Below, piece by piece: positions 41,822-50,588 of a DNA stretch of 64,000 nucleotides. Below the pieces are notes generated by a model. It was given only the letters and a program-made list of their open reading frames with translations, had not been told where the DNA came from and made no database searches. A program made the translations under genes and the position numbers. Origin of the DNA: an uncultured Candidatus Melainabacteria bacterium (GTDB lineage Bacteria; Cyanobacteriota; Vampirovibrionia; Gastranaerophilales; Gastranaerophilaceae). How positions within the stretch are numbered: the first letter of the stretch is position 1; the number at the start of each line of letters is the position of its first letter. Where the stretch lies: positions 80,215 through 144,214 of the forward strand of contig CAKUUG010000001.1 of assembly GCA_934692665.1 (NCBI GenBank), written 5' to 3'.

Positions 41822-42274
41822 CTAGATTTTTATTTTTACTATTACTTTTTTTATTTCTATGTTCTCGTCTACAGAAAGCATTGGGCTATGAACATCATTC
41901 GGATAAAAAATAACAAAATCGTTTTCTTCTAAATTCACATAATTAAATGTTTTTGAAGTTTCTAAAAAAGCAACATCTTTTTCTTTGTCGTATGGAACAG
42001 TTTCTCTGAAATCTTCTAAAATTCCATATCCCATCGCTTCTTTTCCTGTAATTAAGTATTGTATATCAATGTAGTCTTTGTGAACTTCCCATTTTTTTTC
42101 GCTTTTGTTTTTTGTTGTCAGGCTTTGAACATTTGCAAAAACATCATCAGTGATTGTGTATTTGCCGTCTTTTAAGGTTTTTAGGTCATTGTTTTTTAAA
42201 AAATCGAAACCAATTTTGAATTTTTCACCTAAAATTTCATATTGCTTTGAGTTGTTTAATCTATCAAATATCAT
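41822..42274 (-). CDS. YhcH/YjgK/YiaL (DUF386) family protein
   Basis: The 150-aa cupin-like protein belongs to the family of EbgC and YhcH/NanQ, sugar-binding or sugar-anomerase proteins. The motifs EVHKDYIDIQYLITGKEAMG and FVIFYPNDVHSPM provide the metal-binding histidines. It overlaps the glycosyltransferase by 11 bp and has AAAGGAG before ATG. The sugar substrate is not known; the neighbour suggests a link to envelope glycan metabolism. Confidence 0.85.
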   Translation of the reverse strand: MIFDRLNNSKQYEILGEKFKIGFDFLKNNDLKTLKDGKYTITDDVFANVQSLTTKNKSEKKWEVHKDYIDIQYLITGKEAMGYGILEDFRETVPYDKEKDVAFLETSKTFNYVNLEENDFVIFYPNDVHSPMLSVDENIEIKKVIVKIKI

Positions 42275-43046
42275 TGTTTTCTCCTTTAAAATCTTTGTTT
42301 TTAATCATTAATTGCATAGAAAATTCTTCTATAAATTTTTGAACAGAAAGAATATAACCCCACCTGCCATCAAAAATTCCACCTTTGAGAAAATAATTTT
42401 TTAAAAAAGCGAAAATAGGCTTGTAAAAAATCGAAAAATTGGTTTTTTCTATGGTTTTTAGTTTTATTTTATTTTTTTCAAGAATGTTATTTAAATTTTT
42501 TGCAATATCATTTTCAAAATAACTCAAAATATAACCGTTTTTTAATTTGAAATTTGGGTTAATGTTGTGGATTTTTCCTTGTTTGAGTTTGATTTCCGTA
42601 ATTGAGTGGTTGTTTGTAAAAATGCAAGCACCTTTTTTGAAAATTCTTAAGAGCTTTTTCTTGGAAGAAGATTTTATTTCGTTTCCAAAATAAAAAGTCT
42701 TCAACGGTACAGTGAGAGCGTTTTTGTTTTTCTTGGGTGAAGATGTGTATTTTTTGATTTCATAGATTAATTTTTGGGGAATTATTTCTCTATCTTGTAT
42801 TACAAAAACCCACTCGCTTTTTGACTCTTGTAGAGCTTGCTCTAGAGCGGTCAACAATTCGCCTTTGTTTGAATAAATTATTTTTGTTTTGTATTCTTTT
42901 GCAATTGCAATGGTGTCGTCTGTTGAATTTTCATCAATAATAAAAACCTCATCCAACTCTTTTATTGATTCTAGGGTGTTGCATAGATATTTTTCGGAGT
43001 TTGCCGTTTTTATTATTGCTGCAATTGTATTTTTGGTGTTTTCCAT
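42264..43046 (-). CDS. Family 2 glycosyltransferase (WaaE/LgtF-type)
   Basis: The 260-aa protein starts with a GT2 fold (IAAIIKTANSEKYLCNTLESI, VFIIDENSTDDTIAIAKEY) and has VIQDREIIP in the place of the usual DxD. The end, FKPIFAFLKNYF-type with GGIFDGRWGYILSVQKFIEEF, is that of LPS core glucosyl- or heptosyl-adding enzymes of the WaaE group. The metal-binding DxD is replaced by QDRE, so either the acid pair is D-x-E or the enzyme is altered. It is probably an LPS core enzyme. It starts 7 bp after era. Confidence 0.8.
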   Translation of the reverse strand: MENTKNTIAAIIKTANSEKYLCNTLESIKELDEVFIIDENSTDDTIAIAKEYKTKIIYSNKGELLTALEQALQESKSEWVFVIQDREIIPQKLIYEIKKYTSSPKKNKNALTVPLKTFYFGNEIKSSSKKKLLRIFKKGACIFTNNHSITEIKLKQGKIHNINPNFKLKNGYILSYFENDIAKNLNNILEKNKIKLKTIEKTNFSIFYKPIFAFLKNYFLKGGIFDGRWGYILSVQKFIEEFSMQLMIKNKDFKGENNDI

Positions 43047-43053
43047 AGCTGTT

Positions 43054-43974
43054 TTATTCGTAACCCAATTCTTTTATTACTTTTTTGTCTTTTAGCCAGT
43101 TTTTTTGAACTTTTACAAACAATTCCAAAAACACTTTTTTCCCAATAACTTTTTCAAAATCTTCTCTTGCACTTTGTCCGATTTTTTTAAGCATAGCACC
43201 TTTTTTGCCTATTAAGATTCCTTTTTGGCTTTCTGAATTGACAATTATTTTGGCACTGATTTTGTCTATTTTTTCATTTTCTTCATATTTATCAATCAAA
43301 ACAGCGACACTGTGCGGAACTTCGTCTTTTGTATTTAAGATAATTTTTTCTCTGATTGTTTCAGAAATCATTTCTCTGAGATTTGTATCTGCAACTATAT
43401 CTTCATCGTAAAATTTTTCGCCATAAGGAAGATATGTTTTTATTTTTTCTATTAATGTGTCTATGTTTCTGCCTGTTTTTGCACTGATGACCGCAGTATT
43501 TATCGGAGTGTCGAATAGTTTTTTATAGCTATAAAGGTTCATGTCACGTTTTGAAAGATCTTTTATTAAATCGACTTTATTCAAGACCAACAAAATCGGC
43601 GTTTTTGTATTTTTCAGGTAATTTTCGACTATCCACTTGTCCCCAAGCCCTGCTTCTTGCGTTGCATCTGCCATAAAAAGAATTAAATCCACATTTTCTA
43701 TTGCTTCAGTTGATTGCAAAGAAAGATACTTGCCCAATTCGTTTAACGGTTTATGCACCCCTGGAGTATCTATTATGACTATTTGAGAATCATTGTCTGT
43801 GTAGATACCTTTCATGTTTTTTCTTGTTGTTTGTTTCAAGGGCGTTGCAATAGCAACTTTTTGGTTAAGGATTTTGTTTAAAAGTGTTGATTTACCGGTG
43901 TTTGGTCTTGCAATTAGTGTAACAAATCCTGCTTTAAAATTGTTTTTATTGTTAAGATTATTAAGATTTTCCAT
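43054..43974 (-). CDS. era: Ribosome-assembly GTPase Era
   Basis: Era binds 16S rRNA 3' ends during 30S maturation. The 306-aa protein has G1 ARPNTGKST (residues 22-30), G3 IDTPGVHKP, G4 LNKVDLI and a C-terminal KH RNA-binding domain (IGKKGAMLKKIGQSARE). The first glycine of the P-loop (GRPNxGKS in the family) is alanine (A22), which is unusual; G27-K28-S29, the essential part, is intact. The ATG at 43974 is followed by an Asn-rich stretch absent from E. coli Era. Confidence 0.95.
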   Translation of the reverse strand: MENLNNLNNKNNFKAGFVTLIARPNTGKSTLLNKILNQKVAIATPLKQTTRKNMKGIYTDNDSQIVIIDTPGVHKPLNELGKYLSLQSTEAIENVDLILFMADATQEAGLGDKWIVENYLKNTKTPILLVLNKVDLIKDLSKRDMNLYSYKKLFDTPINTAVISAKTGRNIDTLIEKIKTYLPYGEKFYDEDIVADTNLREMISETIREKIILNTKDEVPHSVAVLIDKYEENEKIDKISAKIIVNSESQKGILIGKKGAMLKKIGQSAREDFEKVIGKKVFLELFVKVQKNWLKDKKVIKELGYE

Positions 43975-44073
43975 GGTTTTTTAAAGAATTTGTAATAAGT
44001 AGTATATTTATATTATAATATTAACATGATAAATTAATAAAAAGACAAGACAAATTTAAAAAAGGATAGGAAA

Positions 44074-45804
44074 TTGAACAAATTATCTAACAAAAAAATA
44101 TTCAATAAATTTCTTATAAGTTTGTTTGTGTTGTTTGTTTTGTCGAATTGTGCTTATTCAATTAATCTTGAGTACAAAAATTCTCTTTCGAAAGTAGAAT
44201 TAGCTCGAGTTTCTGATGATTCTTATACTATTAATTTATACACTTCAAAAAAATACTTAGACCCTGTAAAAGTTATCAAAAAAAATGATTTGAGCTATTA
44301 TATTTTGCTTCCCGAAACAAAGAATGCATCTTCTGTGGTGAATGCTCAATCTTCTGATATTCGCAACGTTACAACAAATTCGTACCCGTACGCAGGGCAA
44401 GATGTAAATAACGGTTATACAAAAATAAACATTACAACAACAAGACCGGTAAATTTTAATATAAACATAAAAAATTCTTTTAGCGAGTCGGTTTCTAAAA
44501 ACACTTCTCAAACAAAGATTGCAAAAGCACCACTGCCGACTGAAACTCAGGTTCAAAAAAAAAATTTGCAAAATTTTCAGCCTGTAAAAGTTGAAGAAAG
44601 TGTCCAAAAAATCTCTAAAAAACCTGAGATAATACAGAAAAAAGAAGAACCAAAAACAAAAAAAATAACTCAAAATACAAAACCAAAAAACGAAACAAAA
44701 ACCATAGAACCGAAACCTGTGTTACAAAAAGCAATATTAGATAACAAAACAACAAAACAAATAGAAGATATAAAACCGGAACAAGAAAATAAACAAGTAG
44801 AAGAAAAATTTACTACAGAAGAACTTGACAATGATTTCGATTCTGCTTTGAATGTTGCTCCGGAAGTTGTCGAAGATGTAGAATTTGATTCTTCATATAG
44901 AGAAAAAATTTCACTATTTTCAAAAGCAAAAAGAAAAACAAGTCGCATACTAAACAAAATCGATAGTGTTTTAGCTGATTCAAATGTTACTTTAGCAAAC
45001 ATATTGTGTATGCTAATTTCAGGTATTGTTGTGTTTTTCGTTGCTTTGTTTGCTTTGACTAGAAAGCAAAAACCAAATCCAAAATTAAAATCAAAATACG
45101 AACTTCAAGATAAAAAAGTTCAACCTAAAAAAACTAAAAAAACAACGAACAATGGCCAGTATTTTGTGTTTGACAAAAACGTTAGACAAACAGTATTTTC
45201 TGACCCTACCAGTTCTGCAATAAAAAGAAACTATGAATTGTCGAGTTATGACCCTGAACTCAACAACTATGAAAAATTCAACAAAACAAGGCAAAAAGAA
45301 ACATCAAAACAAAGTGATTATGATATCATACAAAAAATTCTTAGAGAAGATAACATAATCGATGTTTCTTCCGGCGAATATGATGTAATAGATAACACTA
45401 TCGGTGCGAAACAACCTAAAAAAGAAAGAGAAATCTTAACAAAACAAATGGAAAAAGAAGAGGTCAACCTAAAACAACCGGATATTGTGACTTCTCCAAT
45501 TGTCAAAGAAGAGATGAAAGTCGAATTGCAAAACGAACCGATTGTGTTATCAAAAGTAGAAATTGCTCCCGAAAAAGGTTTTATGTGTGTATCATATAAT
45601 GAAAATATCAGCCTTGTCGGTTATATTTTTGATGATGTGTTTGCACTTTACAATTTCAAATGTCCAAAATTAGAAAACTATGAAATAAAATACAGAATGA
45701 CGGACAAAGATGAATTCGGCACAAATTTTATTGTAAAAGTCGAAAATATAAAAGTTCTTGTTAATGTTGCAAAATCTTCTATGAAATTGCAAGTGGTAAT
45801 GTAA
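44074..45804 (+). CDS. Membrane protein with AMIN-like N-terminal region, unknown function
   Basis: The 576-aa protein has a TTG start with AAAGGATAGG upstream. It begins with a signal peptide-like segment (FLISLFVLFVLSNCAYS), then about 120 residues of beta-rich sequence resembling AMIN domains (peptidoglycan or pilus targeting), a Lys/Pro/Gln-rich linker (about 150-290), a single membrane helix (ANILCMLISGIVVFFVALFAL, about 310-330), a basic, low-complexity cytosolic part, and a final roughly 85-residue domain (GFMCVSYNENISLVGYIF to the end). So it spans the membrane with both ends structured. No family recognised. Divergent from era. Possibly links envelope to cytosolic machinery; this is a guess. 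Confidence 0.65.
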   Translation: MNKLSNKKIFNKFLISLFVLFVLSNCAYSINLEYKNSLSKVELARVSDDSYTINLYTSKKYLDPVKVIKKNDLSYYILLPETKNASSVVNAQSSDIRNVTTNSYPYAGQDVNNGYTKINITTTRPVNFNINIKNSFSESVSKNTSQTKIAKAPLPTETQVQKKNLQNFQPVKVEESVQKISKKPEIIQKKEEPKTKKITQNTKPKNETKTIEPKPVLQKAILDNKTTKQIEDIKPEQENKQVEEKFTTEELDNDFDSALNVAPEVVEDVEFDSSYREKISLFSKAKRKTSRILNKIDSVLADSNVTLANILCMLISGIVVFFVALFALTRKQKPNPKLKSKYELQDKKVQPKKTKKTTNNGQYFVFDKNVRQTVFSDPTSSAIKRNYELSSYDPELNNYEKFNKTRQKETSKQSDYDIIQKILREDNIIDVSSGEYDVIDNTIGAKQPKKEREILTKQMEKEEVNLKQPDIVTSPIVKEEMKVELQNEPIVLSKVEIAPEKGFMCVSYNENISLVGYIFDDVFALYNFKCPKLENYEIKYRMTDKDEFGTNFIVKVENIKVLVNVAKSSMKLQVVM

Positions 45805-45805
45805 A

Positions 45806-45952
45806 ATGATGAATGACGAAAAACCGCTGAAAAAAAAGAAAAAACCAAAATACAAAACCCTAGATACAAAAAAATGGGGAATAAATTTTGACAAAAATGA
45901 ATATCAAGAAATTGTTCTATCTAACTCAAATCATCCTGAAATTTTTAAATAA
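45806..45952 (+). CDS. Small basic protein (48 aa)
   Basis: A short frame directly after the membrane protein stop (1-bp gap) reads MMNDEKPLKKKKK and ends with NSNHPEIFK. The N-terminal half is highly lysine-rich; the rest contains KKWGINFDKNEYQEIVLSN. There is no separate ribosome site, but close coupling is possible. It is followed by a bidirectional terminator. No family recognised. Confidence 0.45.
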   Translation: MMNDEKPLKKKKKPKYKTLDTKKWGINFDKNEYQEIVLSNSNHPEIFK

Positions 45953-45966
45953 AAAATATACAAAAA

Positions 45967-46000
45967 AATAACTCAAAAGTGAATTTGCTTTTGAGTTATT
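45967..46000. terminator. Bidirectional rho-independent terminator
   Basis: A perfect 13-bp stem (45967-45979 with 45988-46000), 8-nt loop, with A-rich and T-rich flanks, lies between convergent genes at 45952 and 46019. Confidence 0.85.
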
Positions 46001-46018
46001 TTAATTGTAATTAAATTT

Positions 46019-46579
46019 TTATTGTTCGCCACCTAATCTTTGTACTGATTCTGATGTTTTTATTTCTTGTAGTTGTTGTTGGTTGTTCATTACATCTTGG
46101 TACAAAGAATTTAACATTTGTTCTAAACGCATAAGTACGTTTTGGGCATATTTTTGAGAATTTTCTTTCAAGCTGATTGCTTCATTTTTGGAATTTAATC
46201 GCAATTCTTGAGCTTCATTGAACGCTTGCATTTTTATTTGTTGACATTCTTCAAAAACAGACTGTCTGAATTTTTCTGCATGTTCTTCCATGGTTTTGCT
46301 TAAGTTTGATTCATTTAATAATTTATATCTTTCGTTTTCTGCATCTTGAATGATACGTTCGGCATGAAGTTTGGCATCTTGAATTATTTCGTCTTTTTTG
46401 CTGATTATTCTTCTAGCGTCTTGTATCTCTTCAGGCACACTTTCATCAAAGCCATGGGTAATTCTGTATAGTTCTTTTTGGTTGACAATTATTCTGCCGG
46501 GCAAAATAGGAATACCATCTTCCATAAGGGCATTTAGTTCATCTATTAGTTCGTACATTCTATTAATTGATTCAGCCAT
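46019..46579 (-). CDS. Coiled-coil protein next to coaD (DivIVA-like)
   Basis: The 186-aa protein is a long amphipathic helix for most of its length (about residues 50-170), rich in Glu, Gln and Lys, with the N-terminal block LNALMEDGIPILPGRIIVN, which is typical of a Firmicute and cyanobacterial family often encoded next to coaD and annotated as ATPase- or DivIVA-like. No ATP-binding motif is visible. Probably a membrane- or cell-pole-associated scaffold; function not established. It follows coaD by 20 bp. Confidence 0.7.
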   Translation of the reverse strand: MAESINRMYELIDELNALMEDGIPILPGRIIVNQKELYRITHGFDESVPEEIQDARRIISKKDEIIQDAKLHAERIIQDAENERYKLLNESNLSKTMEEHAEKFRQSVFEECQQIKMQAFNEAQELRLNSKNEAISLKENSQKYAQNVLMRLEQMLNSLYQDVMNNQQQLQEIKTSESVQRLGGEQ

Positions 46580-46599
46580 TTTATTTTACAACCTTTCGT

Positions 46600-47091
46600 T
46601 CATCCCTTTAAATATTTTACCACATTTTCCGGAACAAATTTCGAAATATCTGTTTTTAGGTTTGAAAGTTCTTTTACCATGCTGGATGAAATAAAGTTGT
46701 GTTCCGGTTTTGTTGATAAAAATACTGTATCGATATCTGGAGCTATTACATGATTAGTTTGGCAAAGTTGAATTTCGTATTCAAAATCAGTAATTGTCCT
46801 TAGGCCTCTGATTAAAAATTTAGCACCTAGTTTTTTGGCATATTCTACTGTAAGTCCATTAAAACTGTCTACTCTTACGTTTGGTATATTTGCGGTATCT
46901 TCTTTAATGAGTTTAACCCTTTCTTCTACTGTCAAATATGCTTTTTTGCTGGGGTGATTCAAGACAGCAATCACTACGACATCAAACATTCTGCTTGCTC
47001 TTTCTAAAACGTCTAAATGTCCATTTGTAATAGGGTCAAAACTACCAGGGTAAAGTGCTATTTTTTGATTGGATATGCCATTATCTATCAT
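46600..47091 (-). CDS. coaD: Phosphopantetheine adenylyltransferase
   Basis: CoaD makes dephospho-CoA from 4'-phosphopantetheine and ATP. The 163-aa protein shows the nucleotidyltransferase T/HxGH motif ITNGH (residues 21-25) in ALYPGSFDPITNGH, the substrate loop LIRGLRTITDFEYE, and the ISSSMVKEL end motif. A short nine-residue N-terminal extension precedes the core. It probably shares a transcript with the coiled-coil protein. Confidence 0.95.
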   Translation of the reverse strand: MIDNGISNQKIALYPGSFDPITNGHLDVLERASRMFDVVVIAVLNHPSKKAYLTVEERVKLIKEDTANIPNVRVDSFNGLTVEYAKKLGAKFLIRGLRTITDFEYEIQLCQTNHVIAPDIDTVFLSTKPEHNFISSSMVKELSNLKTDISKFVPENVVKYLKG

Positions 47092-47178
47092 AATTTAATT
47101 ATAGTATCAAAAAATATTATATTCAATTTGTCGCAAATTTTGTTAAAATTTGTATTAATTCTTAACAAAATTTGTTTA

Positions 47179-47213
47179 AAAAAAACCGAAACTATAAAAG
47201 TCTCGGTTTTTTT
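47179..47213 (-). terminator. Rho-independent terminator of the decarboxylase operon
   Basis: Read on the minus strand: a 15-bp stem (47199-47213 with 47179-47193, with one G-U), 5-nt loop, ending in a run of seven U residues. It lies 24 bp after the oadB stop. On the plus strand there would be an A-C mismatch in the stem, so it works mainly for the minus strand. Confidence 0.75.
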
Positions 47214-47236
47214 GTATATTAATTTAAATATTAATA

Positions 47237-48406
47237 TTAGTGGCAGATTGAAAGCAATACACCTGCTGCTACAGCAGAGCCGATTACACCTGCAACGTTT
47301 GGTCCCATAGCGTGCATAAGCAAGAAGTTTTGTGGATTTTCTTCCAAACCAACTTTGTTTGATACACGTGCAGCCATTGGTACTGCAGATACACCTGCTG
47401 AACCAATAAGCGGGTTGATTTTTGTTTTTGAGAAAAAGTTCATTATTTTTGCCATCAAAACGCCGGCTGCTGTCGCCATAGAGAATGCCAAAATACCTAA
47501 AACTAATATTTTCAATGTTTCTAAAGTCAAGAAGTGGTCAAATTGAAGTTTTAGACCAACAGCCAAACCTAAGAAAATAGTGATGATATTAATCAAAGCG
47601 TTTTGCATAGTGTTTGAAAGTCTTTCAACAACTCCGCATTCTTTACACAAGTTACCAAATGTTAACATACCAACAAGAGGGCAAGCGTCAGGCAAGAATA
47701 TTGCACACAAAACAAGAACTACAAGAGGGAATGTGATTTTTTCTCTTTTTGAAACTGTTCTTAATTGTGTCATTTGGATTTGACGTTCAGCTTTTGTAGT
47801 TAATGCTTTCATTATCGGTGGTTGAATCAATGGAACTAAAGCCATATAAGAATATGCAGCAACTGCAATTGCACCCAAAAGATCAGGAGCTAGACGAGAA
47901 GTAACAAATATTGATGTAGGGCCATCAGCACCACCAATGATACCGATTGAACCTGCTTCCGGTAAGTTGAAACCTAGGCACAATGCTAATAACAATGCAC
48001 CAAAGATACCAAACTGTGCAGCACCACCCAATAATGCTGTTTTTGGGTTTGCAATTAACGGACCAAAGTCTGTCATAGCACCTACGCCCATGAAAATAAT
48101 CAATGGGAAGATACCGATTTGAGGATCAATACCAACTTTGTAAACAAATTCTTGGAAACTATGGTCACAAGGGAAGTTTGCAATCAAACCACCGAATGCA
48201 ATCGGAACCAAAAGCAATGGTTCAAATTGTTTTTTGATACCTAACCACAACAAGAACAAACAAATAAATACCATTATAATTTGTCCGTACATGTGCATGA
48301 ATTGTTCAACGCAATTTTCGATATTTGGATCAGCCGGAAGTACAAAGTTTACAATACCGGTTGAATTCCAAAGGTTAGTTAATGCGTCTTGAATATTTAC
48401 TGTCAT
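47237..48406 (-). CDS. oadB: Na+-pumping decarboxylase beta subunit (OadB/GcdB/MmdB)
   Basis: The 389-aa membrane protein couples decarboxylation of carboxybiotin to Na+ export. It has about ten membrane helices. Conserved features are GVGAMTDFGPLIANP, containing the Asp of the sodium site, GAAQFGIFGALLLALCLGF, GGADGPTSIFV and SAVPMAARVSNKVG. Length matches the family (375-430). It is the last gene of birA-oadG-oadA-oadB. The same subunit serves oxaloacetate, methylmalonyl-CoA and glutaconyl-CoA pumps, so the substrate is set by the alpha subunit. Confidence 0.95.
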   Translation of the reverse strand: MTVNIQDALTNLWNSTGIVNFVLPADPNIENCVEQFMHMYGQIIMVFICLFLLWLGIKKQFEPLLLVPIAFGGLIANFPCDHSFQEFVYKVGIDPQIGIFPLIIFMGVGAMTDFGPLIANPKTALLGGAAQFGIFGALLLALCLGFNLPEAGSIGIIGGADGPTSIFVTSRLAPDLLGAIAVAAYSYMALVPLIQPPIMKALTTKAERQIQMTQLRTVSKREKITFPLVVLVLCAIFLPDACPLVGMLTFGNLCKECGVVERLSNTMQNALINIITIFLGLAVGLKLQFDHFLTLETLKILVLGILAFSMATAAGVLMAKIMNFFSKTKINPLIGSAGVSAVPMAARVSNKVGLEENPQNFLLMHAMGPNVAGVIGSAVAAGVLLSICH

Positions 48407-48434
48407 AATTATAACCTTTCTAAATAACCGCTAA

Positions 48435-50240
48435 TTAACCTATTACTACCATTGTTTGTCCATTTGCAACAGTATCACCTTCAGAAACTTCGATAGAAAG
48501 AACTTTGCCTGCTTTTGGTGATTTAATTTCTGTTTCCATTTTCATTGCTTCGATAACCAACAATACATCGCCTTCAGCAACTTCTTCGCCTTCAGAAACT
48601 TCTATACGAAGAACATTTCCAGGTAGTGCAGATTTTATTTCTTCACCTTCTCCGCTTGTTGAAGTTGATTTTTGTTCAATGCCGGCTTTTACTGATGTGT
48701 CATAAGTTTTTCCATTAACAACAGCTTTTGCACCGTCTAATTTAACAGCATATTTTTTGCCGTTAACTGTAACTGTATATTCGCCATTTGATGAAGCTGC
48801 AGCTGCTTTTGGAGCATCTCCTTTAGTTTTGTTAACAGAAACAGTACCTTTTCCAAGCAAGAATTGAATACCTTTGTCAACATTACCATCTTTACAAGCT
48901 GCTGAAATAAAGATATTTTCGTCAGTTGTAGGAAGTCCTGCTTCTTCTAGACGTTTTTTCGCTGCTTCTACACCTTTTTCTGGGTCTTTTTCGTTGATGT
49001 CAACAACTTTTTCTGTTGTTGGTTTTAGACCTGTTTTTTCTTCTGCCCATTTAACAAGTTCAGAATCCGGTTCGCAAGGTGTTTTTCCAAAGTAGCCTAA
49101 AAGCATTTTTGCATATCCTGGGTTTGCTTGATCCCAAGGTTTTTCAGAAATTGCATTCAAGAATGATTGTTGAGCATAGAATTGAGAAACAGGTGTAACT
49201 GATGTTGCATAACCACCACGTTCAACAACTTCTTTCATATTTGCAATAAGTTTTGGGAATTTGTCTAACATACCCATATCTTTTAATTGGTTAACGGTTG
49301 TAGCTGTAGCACCCCCCGGTAGTGGAGCTTGGATAAGAATTGGATTAACTGCCAAAGAAATTGGAGAAATCGGATAATCTTTCATACATTCTTTAAAGAT
49401 TTCTTCTGTTTCCATGATTTTTTTGATATCCAAACCTAGTTCGTAGTCTGTGCCTTTTAGGGCATGCCACATAGAAATAATATCAGGTTGTCCTGTTCCG
49501 CCTGAAACAGGTTTCATAGCAAGGTCAATACCGTCAGCTCCACCTTCCAAAGCTGCCAAATAAGCTGCCAAACCGGTTCCTGCAGTTTCGTGAGAGTGGA
49601 AGCGAATGTGTGCATCAGGTCCTAAGATTTCACGAGCCATTTTTACTGTTGCATATACTTTTCTAGGATTAGAAGTACCTGAAGCATCTTTAAATGCTAA
49701 AGAATCAAATGGAAGTCCTGAATCTAAAATGTTTCTTAAAACTTTTTCATAAAAAGCAACATCATGTGCACCTTCACAACCATAAGGAAGTTCCATCATT
49801 GTGATTGTAACTTCGTGGTTCATTCCATGTTTTTTGATTGAGTTAGCTGAATCAATCAAGTTGTTGACATCGTTTAAAGCATCGAAGTTTCTTACAACAT
49901 TAACACCATGTTTTGCAAACATTTTTGCATGAAGGTCAATAATATCACGAGGTTGAGAATTTAAACCTACAACATTAACACCACGTGCTAAAGATTGAAG
50001 AACTACATCAGGGCCTACTGCAGCTCTGATTTTATCCATTGTTTCAAAACCATTTTCGTTGCAGAAAAAGATTGGAGCTTGGAATCTTGCACCACCTGCT
50101 GTTTCAAAGTGTTTTAGTCCTGCATCAACTGCTGCTTGTAGAGCTGGGATGAAATCTTCAACTAAAACCTTTGCTCCATAAATTGATTGAAAACCGTCAC
50201 GAAATGACGTATCCATAACTTTGATTTGTTTTTTTGCCAT
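48435..50240 (-). CDS. oadA: Biotin-dependent decarboxylase alpha subunit (oxaloacetate decarboxylase type)
   Basis: The 601-aa protein has an N-terminal carboxyltransferase TIM barrel (about 1-300; MDTSFRDGFQSIYG, FKDASGTSNPRKVYATVKMA, RFHSHETAGTG) with metal-binding Asp, Lys and His residues, a conserved carboxylase domain (about 300-460), and a C-terminal biotinyl domain with K567 in VIEAMKMET. A proline/alanine linker joins them. The motif FRDGFQSI differs from the FRDAxQSL of classical OadA, so the substrate may be another 2-oxo acid or acyl-CoA. Methylmalonyl-CoA and glutaconyl-CoA enzymes have a separate biotin subunit, so oxaloacetate is the best guess. It follows oadG by about 105 bp. 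Confidence 0.85.
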   Translation of the reverse strand: MAKKQIKVMDTSFRDGFQSIYGAKVLVEDFIPALQAAVDAGLKHFETAGGARFQAPIFFCNENGFETMDKIRAAVGPDVVLQSLARGVNVVGLNSQPRDIIDLHAKMFAKHGVNVVRNFDALNDVNNLIDSANSIKKHGMNHEVTITMMELPYGCEGAHDVAFYEKVLRNILDSGLPFDSLAFKDASGTSNPRKVYATVKMAREILGPDAHIRFHSHETAGTGLAAYLAALEGGADGIDLAMKPVSGGTGQPDIISMWHALKGTDYELGLDIKKIMETEEIFKECMKDYPISPISLAVNPILIQAPLPGGATATTVNQLKDMGMLDKFPKLIANMKEVVERGGYATSVTPVSQFYAQQSFLNAISEKPWDQANPGYAKMLLGYFGKTPCEPDSELVKWAEEKTGLKPTTEKVVDINEKDPEKGVEAAKKRLEEAGLPTTDENIFISAACKDGNVDKGIQFLLGKGTVSVNKTKGDAPKAAAASSNGEYTVTVNGKKYAVKLDGAKAVVNGKTYDTSVKAGIEQKSTSTSGEGEEIKSALPGNVLRIEVSEGEEVAEGDVLLVIEAMKMETEIKSPKAGKVLSIEVSEGDTVANGQTMVVIG

Positions 50241-50345
50241 TTTTTATTTTCCTCTTTTATTTGTTATTCTTTTGATTGTTGCTAGAAACTAACTCAATTA
50301 TCTTGCAATCATTATTGCTAATTGCTATATGCTCTTCGCTCCAAT

Positions 50346-50588
50346 TTACGCTGCTGCTGCGATTGCTATTGCAAGTGCAATTTCGGTATCATCTGTTGAT
50401 TTTTGTTTTTTAGAAGTTTTAACTTCTTCAACAGGTGATGGCCAAATTTTTTCAATACGTGCAACGCCACGTGCCATAGCCATGATTCCAAAAACCAGAA
50501 CTGTTAAAAATGAAAATACAATTCCCATTCCAACTACCATGACAACAGCTCCCTCTGTTGCACTTTGAATAATGTTTTGCATTAACAT
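50346..50588 (-). CDS. oadG: Na+-pumping decarboxylase gamma subunit
   Basis: The 80-aa protein has one N-terminal membrane helix (GAVVMVVGMGIVFSFLTVLVF) and a charged cytosolic part with a lysine-rich linker, ending in an alanine/isoleucine stretch that recalls the zinc-binding end of OadG but without the histidines. It anchors the alpha subunit to beta. It overlaps birA by 7 bp and has a GGAGAAA ribosome site. The gamma subunit is poorly conserved in sequence; the context makes the call. Confidence 0.8.
   Translation of the reverse strand: MLMQNIIQSATEGAVVMVVGMGIVFSFLTVLVFGIMAMARGVARIEKIWPSPVEEVKTSKKQKSTDDTEIALAIAIAAAA

Noticed and set aside
44125..44170. Lipoprotein signal in the 576-aa membrane protein (LSNC)
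   Set aside because: Asn at -1 does not fit the lipobox (Gly/Ala/Ser expected), so an ordinary signal or anchor is more likely.
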